Shown: positions 1-5,514 of the stretch, piece by piece
Layout of the letters: every line of letters starts with the position of its first letter
Numbering within the stretch: position 1 is the stretch's first letter
Assembly (NCBI GenBank): GCA_964487895.1
Contig: CAZASM010000044.1
Coordinates: 1 to 5,526, forward strand
DNA from: CAYYYA01 sp964487895
GTDB taxonomy: Bacteria; Patescibacteriota; Patescibacteriia; UBA1558; 2-01-FULL-52-15
Direction: 5' to 3'
DNA length: 5,526 nucleotides
The notes under the pieces: generated by a model
Seen by the model: the letters and a program-made list of their open reading frames with translations, nothing else
Told to the model about the DNA's origin: nothing
Database searches by the model: none
Translations under genes and position numbers: made by a program

Positions 1-6
1 TATCAC

Positions 7-13
7 GGAGGGG
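7..13 (+). promoter_or_regulatory. Strong Shine-Dalgarno for the NADAR-like gene
   Basis: GGAGGGG lies directly before the ATG at 16, leaving 4 bases between GGAGG and the start (2 after the full G-run). The spacing is a little short, but the match to the anti-SD is strong and fixes the start. It is the only clear SD in the window, since the other starts lack a purine-rich core. The promoter for this gene must lie upstream of the window, so it could be a downstream operon member. Confidence 0.7.
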
Positions 14-15
14 CT

Positions 16-504
16 ATGGAGACTATCAATGTATCCAGTAAGTCAGCTGATGCACGTGGTCGCCGACTCAGCAATTTTTCTCAGGATCCTTTTGAGATCG
101 ATGGAGTATGGCTTTTGTCGGTCGAGGGGTTCATCCAAGGAACCAAGTTTCCTGATGGTGATGAGCGGAGAATCAGAGCTTTTGGTCTGGCCGGTGCTCA
201 AGCTAAACGCCTTGGTCAGGAAGCCGAACGCAAATTCGTCTGGTGGCAAGGTAGAGCTATTGCATACGCTTCTGAAGAACATCGTTATCTGATCGAACGG
301 GCCATTCGAGCCAAGTTTCGTCAGAACTATGATGCTATGTCAGCCTTGCTCAGCATCAATAATGCGACTCTCACGCATGATACAGGAGACTTAGAGCCGG
401 AAAACACATCCTTGCCGGCAAGCGTATTTTGTGCCATTTTGCACGCGATCAAAGACGAGTATTACGAGTATCTCAGACGTACAGAATCGGCATCAGGTCG
501 ATGA
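16..504 (+). CDS. Divergent NADAR/YbiA-like domain protein
   Basis: A 162-residue soluble protein with no signal peptide or membrane segment. Its first two thirds follow the NADAR (DUF1768, YbiA-like) pattern: LSNF at 18-21, PFEIDGV at 25-31, then SVEGFIQGTKF at 35-45, matching the family's S-V/S-E-x3-Q-x2-KF core with E37, Q41 and K44. AKRLG follows at 63-67 and a helix with RAKFRQN at 98-104, resembling the RAKF-x-Q segment of E. coli YbiA. Known family members cleave N-glycosidic bonds: YbiA acts on early riboflavin intermediates, and other NADAR proteins remove ADP-ribose from guanine as DarT1-type antitoxins. The usual WGDG motif near the end is absent; residues 118-139 (TLTH, TSLPASVFC) occupy that region instead, so this is a divergent subgroup with unknown substrate. 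The start is set by the strong SD at 7-13. No toxin or riboflavin gene is visible nearby, but the upstream neighbour is outside the window. Family membership is inferred from motif reading; function is open. Confidence 0.72.
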   Translation: METINVSSKSADARGRRLSNFSQDPFEIDGVWLLSVEGFIQGTKFPDGDERRIRAFGLAGAQAKRLGQEAERKFVWWQGRAIAYASEEHRYLIERAIRAKFRQNYDAMSALLSINNATLTHDTGDLEPENTSLPASVFCAILHAIKDEYYEYLRRTESASGR

Positions 505-518
505 CAGAGTATAAGGCG

Positions 519-545
519 AGCCGGTAGATCCTACCGGCTTTTGTC
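519..545 (+). terminator. Intrinsic terminator after the NADAR-like gene
   Basis: A perfect 9-bp stem, AGCCGGTAG (519-527) with CTACCGGCT (531-539), closes over the 3-base loop ATC and runs into TTTTGTCT. It begins 15 bases after the stop codon at 502-504. The U-tract is short, but the GC-rich stem is good. It separates this gene from the promoter and operon that follow. Confidence 0.78.
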
Positions 546-621
546 TATAATAAAAAGTTTTATCTGATGGACCAGCCGGACGGCCATTCGAGGCATTTTA
601 AAAATTGGTTGCTTTATTATG

Positions 622-630
622 TGGTATATC
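622..630 (+). promoter_or_regulatory. Possible upstream weaker extended -10 (TGGTATATC)
   Basis: TG-G-TATATC resembles the TGnTATAAT extended -10, differing in the last two bases of the hexamer. No good -35 is seen 15-19 bases upstream. If used, transcription would begin near 637 and give the operon's first gene an untranslated leader of about 58 bases, in contrast to the downstream promoter, which leaves almost none. Confidence 0.3.
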
Positions 631-649
631 TTGTTGGATTTTTTCAGAA

Positions 650-673
650 ATTATTACGAAGTATCATAATAAT
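650..673. repeat. AT-rich inverted repeat just upstream of the -10
   Basis: ATTATTA (650-656) and TAATAAT (667-673) are exact inverted arms with a 10-base spacer, ending 4 bases before the TATAAT hexamer. The position between the -10 and -35 regions is where an operator would sit. However, the arms are pure A/T and such repeats arise by chance in AT-rich gaps. Confidence 0.3.
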
Positions 674-674
674 G

Positions 675-683
675 TGGTATAAT
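675..683 (+). promoter_or_regulatory. Extended -10 promoter TGGTATAAT
   Basis: A consensus TATAAT at 678-683 is preceded by TG one base upstream (675-676), the classical extended -10 that can work without a good -35. The -35 region (about 654-661) indeed has only a poor match to TTGACA. The expected transcription start is about 689-692 and the ATG is at 695, so the message would be leaderless or nearly so. It is placed to drive the operon 695-4578. Confidence 0.68.
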
Positions 684-694
684 ATTGGCAGATT

Positions 695-1255
695 ATGAGT
701 GAAAATATAACCGAAAATAATGCTGAGGAAGTAGCGGATGAACCAATGATGGATGCTTCGCAAGAGATTAAATATCTTGACCCTGAGGCCGAGTCTATCG
801 TTGATGATTCTGAAGAAACATTACAACCAATAAAGCTGGAAGAAGTAGTAGAGAGCTCGGACCGTCCACGAATATCGTCTGTCGCTCTTCCTTGGTGGTT
901 AATGATTTTATTGGGGACTTTAGTCGCTGTGATCATGCATTGGCTGTTGCGCTGGCTGGGAAGCGGTTGGTTCTGGTCTGAGCGCTTAATTTATTTTTTG
1001 TCATTGGCGGTATTACTACTGCTACTCATTGCTAGTAGTTGGTTACTGGGTCGACAAGGAGCTCATGCTTTACGAGTATACATTATCAATTTGAGCATTG
1101 GTTTACTGACAGGCGTCGTGATTTCCGTCATGTTATTCTTAGATCATGTGGCTTTCTGGACCTTTTTTAATTTAATTGTCCAGCCGATAGACGCTATGAT
1201 TTTAGCAGCGTTAGGAAGTTGGCTGGGCACTGTACTTTTTATCAATAAAAAATAA
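695..1255 (+). CDS. Four-helix membrane protein with acidic N-terminal tail
   Basis: A 186-residue protein not recognised as a named family. Residues 1-60 form a soluble, strongly acidic tail rich in Glu and Asp (EEVADE, DDSEE, KLEEVVES) and probably disordered. Four hydrophobic stretches follow, at about 66-86, 97-117, 128-149 and 160-183, with tryptophans at the membrane borders (PWWLM, HWLLRWLG, GWFWSE) and a basic end NKK. The tail precedes the first helix without a signal peptide; with four helices both termini would face the same side, most likely the cytoplasm. The start at 695 is the first ATG after the extended -10 promoter and has no SD, which fits leaderless or near-leaderless initiation. 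It is first in a tight operon, 17 bases before a Tic20-like gene. The acidic tail might dock a partner protein, but this is speculation. No catalytic motif is visible. Confidence 0.78.
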   Translation: MSENITENNAEEVADEPMMDASQEIKYLDPEAESIVDDSEETLQPIKLEEVVESSDRPRISSVALPWWLMILLGTLVAVIMHWLLRWLGSGWFWSERLIYFLSLAVLLLLLIASSWLLGRQGAHALRVYIINLSIGLLTGVVISVMLFLDHVAFWTFFNLIVQPIDAMILAALGSWLGTVLFINKK

Positions 1256-1272
1256 ATAATAACAAAATAACT

Positions 1273-1587
1273 ATGGCCAAAGTAATCAAGAAGGATCTGC
1301 AAGATGTAGAGAAGAATAAAGTCACAGCTGCTCTGAGTTATATCTGGATTGTTAGTCTTTATGGTTTGCTTTTTCGTCGAGACTCAGATTTTGTCCAATG
1401 GCATGCCAAGCAGGGAACTTTTTTATTTGCCGTTGAGGTAGTTACATCATTACTTTTTGGACCACTAGCTATTATTTTTATCTTACCGGCCATGTTTTTG
1501 TCACTGAAAGGTATCTACGCTTGTCTTAGTGGTAAGTATTGGCAAATGCCTTGGTTCGGCGAGTGGATTCGTAAGCAAAAAATTTAA
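1273..1587 (+). CDS. Small DUF4870/Tic20-like membrane protein
   Basis: A 104-residue protein with a short basic/acidic N-terminus (1-16) and three hydrophobic segments at about 18-34, 48-63 and 65-83. The layout matches the DUF4870/Tic20-like family of small bacterial membrane proteins: a first helix in AALSYIWIVSLYGLLF, then the hallmark FVQWHAKQG (40-48) between helices, and a C-terminal LKGIYACLSGKYWQMPWFGEW stretch (78-98) equivalent to the family's G-x-W-x-x-P-x-x-G ending. The biochemical role of bacterial members is not established; plastid Tic20 is a protein-import channel component, but that function should not be transferred. The gene lies 17 bases after the previous one and 20 before ppsA, with an A-rich leader and no SD, so it is probably co-transcribed with both. 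The first ATG gives the normal family length. Confidence 0.8.
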   Translation: MAKVIKKDLQDVEKNKVTAALSYIWIVSLYGLLFRRDSDFVQWHAKQGTFLFAVEVVTSLLFGPLAIIFILPAMFLSLKGIYACLSGKYWQMPWFGEWIRKQKI

Positions 1588-1607
1588 CTTTAAACAAAAA
1601 TACTTCT

Positions 1608-4010
1608 ATGGCTAAAGCGCGTAATAAAAAATATATTCTCTGGTTCAAGGAAACCACGATTAAAGATATCCCTTTGGTGGGAGGTAAAAATGCTTCTCTC
1701 GGTGAGATGTACCGTCGTCTAACGCCCAAGGGTGTACGCGTACCAAACGGTTTTTCTATTACTGCCAGTGCTTACGAACATTTTCTTGATGAGACAGGTT
1801 TACGCAAAACGATTAAAACGCTACTCAAAGGATTAGATACTGGTAATATTACTGATTTACAACACCGAGGTACTGCGGTGCGTAACGCTATTTTGAGCGA
1901 AGAACTGCCAGATGATCTGAAAGAAGAGATTCTGACTAATTATCACCGCCTGTCCAAAGAGTTTGGTATGCCTAATACCGACGTAGCTGTCCGTTCTTCG
2001 GCCACTGCGGAAGATTTACCAGACGCTTCTTTCGCTGGTCAGCAAGAAACCTATCTCAATATTCGTGGTGAGAAGGATTTATTGGAAGCAGTGAAGAAAT
2101 GCATGGCGTCGCTTTTTACTGCACGAGCTATTTCCTATCGCCAAGACAAACATTTCAGTCAGTTTGCTATTTCTCTATCAGTAACCGTGCAAAAAATGGT
2201 GCGTTCAGATAAAGCAGCCAGCGGAGTGATGTTCTCCATCGACACTGAGTCTGGTTTTCAAGACGCTGTCTTGATTAACGCCGTTTACGGCCTTGGCGAA
2301 TACATTGTCCAAGGATATGTCACGCCAGATGAGTATTATGTTTATTCCAAAAAGTTAGACGAAGGTTTTGAACCGATTGTTGGTAAGACGCGCGGTAGCA
2401 AAGAGCGAAAATTAATCTACGGTAAAGATGGTCGTGACACTATCGGTGTGGCAGTACCCGAAGCTGATCGTCTTAAATTCGTCCTAACAGACAAAGAGGT
2501 ATTATTACTAGCTCGTTGGGCGATGATTGTAGAGCGTCATTACAAAAAACCGATGGATATGGAATGGGCCAAAGACGGTCTGACCGGTAAATTATTCATC
2601 GTCCAAGCACGACCTGAGACAGTTAAGTCTCGTATGGATTTGACCAGCCTGTCGACCTATGAATTGCAACAAAAAGGTAAATTAATTCTCCAAGGAGCCT
2701 CAGTCGGAGAGAAGATTGGCAGTGGTAAGGTGAGTTTGATTAAAGACGTGAAGCAGATTAACAAATTCAAAGAAGGTGATGTCTTGGTGACCAAGATGAC
2801 AGATCCTGATTGGGAGCCGATCATGAAAAAAGCTTCAGCCATTGTCACAGACTCCGGTGGACGTACTTGCCACGCAGCTATTGTTTCCCGTGAGATGGGT
2901 ATTCCATGTATCGTTGGGACCAAAACTTCTACTGCCAAGCTGAAGCAAGGTCAGTCAGTGACAGTTTCTTGTGCGGAAGGTGAGCGTGGTAATGTCTATT
3001 CCGGCATTCTCAAGTATGAAGTGAAGACTGTGAATCTAAAGCGTTTTAAACTTCCGACCAAGACTAAGATTATGATGAACATCGGTGATCCTGATCAGGC
3101 TTTTGTTCAGAGCTTCATCCCAAATCATGGCGTGGGTCTAGCTCGTGAAGAGTTAATTATCAATAACTTCATCAAGATTCATCCGTTAGCTTTGATTCAC
3201 TTCAACCGCTTGAAAGATCAGAAGGCCAAAGCAGAGATTGAGAAATTAACTTCTGGTTACAGTTCTAAAACTAATTATTATATTGAACGTCTGGCTCAAG
3301 GTATTGGTCGTATCGCGGCTGCTTTTTATCCGAAGGATGTTATCATCCGGTTATCTGACTTCCGTAGTAATGAATATTCCGAATTAATCGGCGGTCGGGA
3401 GTTTGAACCAGAGGAGCGCAATCCGATGATTGGTTGGCGCGGTGCTTCTCGCTACTACACACCAGCTTCTAATCCATCCTTCAAGTTAGAATTGAAAGCT
3501 TTGCGAAGAGTCCGTGATGTCATGGGTTTGAAAAATCTGAAAATCATGGTTCCCTTCTGTCGTACCATTGAAGAAGGCAAAAAAGTTCAGGCTCTGATGA
3601 AGCAGGAAGGCTTAGTTCGCGGCAAAGATGGCTTGGAAATCTACGTCATGGTGGAGATTCCATCCAATGTCATCTTAGCTAAAGAATTTGCCAAAATTTT
3701 TGATGGCTTCTCTATTGGCTCAAATGACTTAACTCAATTGACGCTCGGAGTAGATCGCGATTCAGAATTAGTGGCTTCAGTTTATGACGAAAATAACGAA
3801 GCAGTGAAGACTCTGATTCGAAATGTCATCCGTTCGGCCAAAGAAACCAAGACCAAGATTGGTATCTGTGGTCAGGCGCCATCTGACTTTCCTGAATTTG
3901 CCAAGTTCTTGATGAATGAACGCATTGATAGTATTTCTTTGAACCCTGACACTGTCATCAAAACTTCGATTGCTTTGAATGCGATGCGCTCCAAGAGACG
4001 AAGAAAATAA
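1608..4010 (+). CDS. ppsA: Phosphoenolpyruvate synthase (pyruvate, water dikinase)
   Basis: A cytosolic 800-residue enzyme interconverting ATP + pyruvate + water with PEP + AMP + phosphate, the gluconeogenic entry step from pyruvate. Its length is close to E. coli PpsA (792). Domains in order: an ATP-grasp nucleotide-binding domain at about 10-345, with VGGKNASLGEM (24-34), VRSSATAEDLPDASFAGQQET (128-148) and the QARPET motif (333-338); the swivelling phosphohistidine domain at about 355-470 with TDSGGRTCHAAIVSRE, catalytic H422; and the PEP/pyruvate TIM barrel at about 485-795. The barrel shows LAREE (511-515), DFRSNEY (584-590), MVEIPSN (681-687), SIGSNDLTQ (702-710) and GICGQAPSD (752-760), where C754 matches the family's acid/base cysteine. 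GGRTCH and the 800-residue length favour PEP synthase over pyruvate phosphate dikinase, which has GGMTSH and is longer. It ends in a basic tail, SKRRRK. There is no SD; the ATG at 1608 gives the usual short lead before YILWFKE. The next gene starts 1 base after its stop. All visible key residues are intact. Confidence 0.97.
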   Translation: MAKARNKKYILWFKETTIKDIPLVGGKNASLGEMYRRLTPKGVRVPNGFSITASAYEHFLDETGLRKTIKTLLKGLDTGNITDLQHRGTAVRNAILSEELPDDLKEEILTNYHRLSKEFGMPNTDVAVRSSATAEDLPDASFAGQQETYLNIRGEKDLLEAVKKCMASLFTARAISYRQDKHFSQFAISLSVTVQKMVRSDKAASGVMFSIDTESGFQDAVLINAVYGLGEYIVQGYVTPDEYYVYSKKLDEGFEPIVGKTRGSKERKLIYGKDGRDTIGVAVPEADRLKFVLTDKEVLLLARWAMIVERHYKKPMDMEWAKDGLTGKLFIVQARPETVKSRMDLTSLSTYELQQKGKLILQGASVGEKIGSGKVSLIKDVKQINKFKEGDVLVTKMTDPDWEPIMKKASAIVTDSGGRTCHAAIVSREMGIPCIVGTKTSTAKLKQGQSVTVSCAEGERGNVYSGILKYEVKTVNLKRFKLPTKTKIMMNIGDPDQAFVQSFIPNHGVGLAREELIINNFIKIHPLALIHFNRLKDQKAKAEIEKLTSGYSSKTNYYIERLAQGIGRIAAAFYPKDVIIRLSDFRSNEYSELIGGREFEPEERNPMIGWRGASRYYTPASNPSFKLELKALRRVRDVMGLKNLKIMVPFCRTIEEGKKVQALMKQEGLVRGKDGLEIYVMVEIPSNVILAKEFAKIFDGFSIGSNDLTQLTLGVDRDSELVASVYDENNEAVKTLIRNVIRSAKETKTKIGICGQAPSDFPEFAKFLMNERIDSISLNPDTVIKTSIALNAMRSKRRRK

Positions 4011-4011
4011 A

Positions 4012-4578
4012 ATGATGAGTGAATATACAACAACTAGTCAGGTGTCGCAGCTAGCGTCAGTTGGTATTGACTGGTCAGCGTTTTGGTTAAGTTTAGGTTT
4101 CAGTGCATTCGCTAGTTTGGTTTGGTGGCAAATGCTCTTGGGTTACGGCCCAGTCTTGCAAGGGCCTAAGGCCATTGGATTACTGCTGTATTCTTTGGCT
4201 ATCGCATTGGGCGCTGTTGTTGTAACTAGTCCTTTGGCTTATATCTATGCCAAGCAGAATATAGGAGGAAATACAATCAAATCTCTCTGGAAATTTATTT
4301 TTAGATTTATTCTTGTCGGTGTGGTTATTGGTGTCATTGCTTTTTTTGCCTTGTTGGGGGCAGGCGCGGGAGGTGGTGGAGGGTATGGTATGCTTGCAAT
4401 AGCTCTGATTGCTGGGGTGATTATTTTTATTTTTTTTATCAAGGCAATTTTGTTGAGTTTACTGCTAGTTATACCAATAATTCATAGAAAGAAAGTGCAG
4501 TATGTATTATTGATTTTCACGGTTTTGATTTACTTAGCACAATTTTTTGGTTTTGGCCGTTTTGGACTGATTGAATAA
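4012..4578 (+). CDS. Polytopic membrane protein downstream of ppsA
   Basis: A 188-residue, strongly hydrophobic protein of no family I recognise. A polar N-terminus (1-20) is followed by about five membrane segments, near 23-43, 54-79, 94-117, 127-157 (long, perhaps one tilted helix or two short ones) and 163-181. A glycine-rich loop, GAGAGGGGGYG, lies at 116-126 between the third and fourth. Basic residues cluster in the loops after segments 2 and 4 (KQ...K, HRKK), suggesting these face the cytoplasm. The start is uncertain: an in-frame ATG at 3979 would overlap ppsA by 32 bases and add a charged, non-membrane 11 residues, while ATG 4012 and ATG 4015 follow the ppsA stop directly. I chose 4012; neither has a good SD, and translational coupling to ppsA is likely. 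It is the last gene before a strong terminator. Function unknown. Confidence 0.78.
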   Translation: MMSEYTTTSQVSQLASVGIDWSAFWLSLGFSAFASLVWWQMLLGYGPVLQGPKAIGLLLYSLAIALGAVVVTSPLAYIYAKQNIGGNTIKSLWKFIFRFILVGVVIGVIAFFALLGAGAGGGGGYGMLAIALIAGVIIFIFFIKAILLSLLLVIPIIHRKKVQYVLLIFTVLIYLAQFFGFGRFGLIE

Positions 4579-4612
4579 TAATCTTGACTGTTTTTTTATT
4601 TAAAGCGAGCAA

Positions 4613-4653
4613 AATACAGGCGATCTCTCACGAGGTCGCCTGTATTATTTTAT
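4613..4653. terminator. Bidirectional terminator between convergent genes
   Basis: A 15-bp stem (4613-4627 with 4632-4646; one G-T pair at 4624/4635) closes over a TCAC tetraloop. On the plus strand it runs into ATTTTATT; on the minus strand the stem is followed by TTTTGC. It lies 34 bases after the stop of the plus-strand membrane gene and 19 bases beyond the stop of the minus-strand gene, so it can serve both. A further T-rich run at 4591-4600 has no hairpin before it. Confidence 0.88.
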
Positions 4654-4665
4654 TCAGACCAATGG

Positions 4666-5223
4666 TTACTCAACCTGAATTGGCAGATCGTCTTTGACTG
4701 GTTGGATTGGTGAAGTTAATTGGTAGCGGTAGGCGTTGACATGACCATAACCTTTAGCACCTTCGGCTGCAGCTTGGAACGTACCACAAAGTGTTGTATT
4801 AGCTGTACAGGTGCTTTGGCCTACCTGATTTTTTTTACAGTTTAGCGTACTTTCATCCACTGGCACTTCGACCCAGATATAGGGTTTGAGTAGATAACCT
4901 TCAGCTGAAATATTTTGCGCTAAAGCAGTAAACTCAAAAGAGTTCTGATAATTACCTTGCAGACAAACATATTTATTGTTCCACTGGGTAGCTTGAGCAA
5001 TAACGGTTGCCACACTCATAGTAGTGGTCGGCTTTGGTACTGGGATTGTTATCGGCGGGGTGGTGGTTGGTGTTACTACCGGTGGTATCGAAGTAGGGAT
5101 GACATAGTCAGGCGAGGGCACTCTGCCTTCGGTCACATCTAAAGCAGTATTGAGCTGGTAGATCGAGACGCCGAGGGCGAGGACACCGACTGCGAAAAGG
5201 CTCCAGATGATTTTGGGGGACAT
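4666..5223 (-). CDS. Membrane-anchored protein with Pro/Thr linker and extracytoplasmic domain
   Basis: A 185-residue protein. Residues 1-4 (MSPK) precede one hydrophobic segment at 5-23 that lacks a lipobox and has no obvious cleavage site, so it is probably an uncleaved anchor. Residues 35-69 form a linker very rich in Pro and Thr (PTSIPP, TPTTTPPIT, PKPTTT), typical of surface-exposed stalks. The rest (70-172) is a compact globular domain with VATVIAQA, YVCLQGNYQNSFEFTAL, PYIWVEVP, LCGTFQAAA and GYGHVNAYRYQL. The alternating beta-like pattern, with G-x-F near the end of strands, suggests a small beta-barrel of OB-fold type; this is a guess from pattern. Four cysteines (87, 129, 139, 146), all in the domain, could form disulfides outside the cell. 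The start ATG at 5223 has no SD. It converges on the ppsA operon and may be co-transcribed with the minus-strand frame upstream. Function unknown. Confidence 0.82.
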   Translation of the reverse strand: MSPKIIWSLFAVGVLALGVSIYQLNTALDVTEGRVPSPDYVIPTSIPPVVTPTTTPPITIPVPKPTTTMSVATVIAQATQWNNKYVCLQGNYQNSFEFTALAQNISAEGYLLKPYIWVEVPVDESTLNCKKNQVGQSTCTANTTLCGTFQAAAEGAKGYGHVNAYRYQLTSPIQPVKDDLPIQVE

Positions 5224-5281
5224 AGTGGTAAGTATTAAGAATTAAGTAGCATGTATTATGTATAGACGTACTACTGAGGGT

Positions 5282-5290
5282 ATTATGACA
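5282..5290 (-). promoter_or_regulatory. Possible extended -10 for the anchored protein gene
   Basis: On the minus strand this reads TGTCATAAT, one base from the TGnTATAAT extended -10. Transcription would begin near 5275 and leave a leader of about 52 bases before the ATG at 5223. The core CATAATAC recurs 27 bases downstream (plus-strand 5253-5260), offering an alternative -10 closer to the gene. No clear -35 is seen. Confidence 0.35.
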
Positions 5291-5319
5291 CAGGTGAGGC
5301 TATATGGCGATTGTTCTAG

Positions 5320-5514
5320 TTATATTGAAACCACGGTAAGTCCAGCTATATCAATGCTACCTCGATAGAGGATATGCGGAATTCGGTAGAATAGTAATGG
5401 CTTATTCTTGGCACGTATTGTTTCTTTATAGTAATCTTTGGTGACCTGAGGAATGGATGAAAAATCTGCAACTAAGTCAGGGTTATATGAAGTGAAATCC
5501 GCTTGGTCCATCAT
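5320..5514 (-). CDS. Unknown small protein or 3' end of a longer gene
   Basis: This minus-strand reading frame gives 64 residues from the first ATG (5514; a second ATG follows at once at 5511) to TAA at 5320-5322. The frame remains open upstream to the window edge (codons AAC AAA AAG ATA), so the true start may lie outside and this may be a C-terminal fragment. The visible protein is soluble, with mixed charge, aromatic residues (DYYKE, LLFYRIPHILYRG) and a hydrophobic end IAGLTVVSI; no family is recognised and no membrane segment or signal is present. The composition is protein-like rather than a shadow: nothing else codes here on either strand. It lies 96 bases upstream of the anchored-protein gene on the same strand with no terminator between them, so co-transcription is possible. 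Confidence 0.5.
   Translation of the reverse strand: MMDQADFTSYNPDLVADFSSIPQVTKDYYKETIRAKNKPLLFYRIPHILYRGSIDIAGLTVVSI

Larger units (their letters stand above)
619..681 (+). repeat. Two direct copies of ATGTGGTATA, 53 bases apart
   Basis: ATGTGGTATA occurs at 619-628 and again at 672-681. The second copy forms most of the extended -10 promoter of the downstream operon. The first reads TGGTATATC (622-630) and could be a weaker second promoter or the relic of a duplication. The repeat is exact over 10 bases, with AT-rich similarity on either side. Confidence 0.5.

Noticed and set aside
29..292. Plus-strand 87-residue frame and the minus-strand frame 43-282 over the first gene
   Set aside because: Both lie inside the NADAR-like gene in other frames; it has clear family motifs and an SD, while these have neither.
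566..582. Short GC-rich palindrome-like GCCGGACGGC in the first gap
   Set aside because: The arms are 4 bases with a 2-base loop, too tight for a stable hairpin, and no function follows from position.
505..694. Possible small RNA or riboswitch in the 190-base gap
   Set aside because: Beyond the terminator hairpin and the AT-rich promoter region there is no further stable fold or known riboswitch motif visible, and the main promoter leaves no leader in which a riboswitch could act.
664..936. Minus-strand 90-residue frame
   Set aside because: It is Ser-rich antisense of the acidic tail and covers the extended -10 promoter; no family pattern.
2657..2938. Minus-strand 93-residue frame
   Set aside because: It is the antisense of the PpsA phosphohistidine domain, which is unmistakable on the plus strand.
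4356..4383. G-rich run that might form a G-quadruplex
   Set aside because: Only three runs of three or more G occur, with a 10-base gap between the last two, so only a weak two-layer structure is possible; the run is explained by the coding of the glycine-rich loop.
4245..4442. Minus-strand 65-residue frame with a proline run
   Set aside because: The proline run is the antisense of the glycine-rich loop of the plus-strand membrane protein; no start signal.
4957..5142. Plus-strand 61-residue frame rich in Trp, Tyr and Arg
   Set aside because: Antisense of the Pro/Thr stalk of the minus-strand gene; its odd composition is explained by reading the CC-rich linker backwards.
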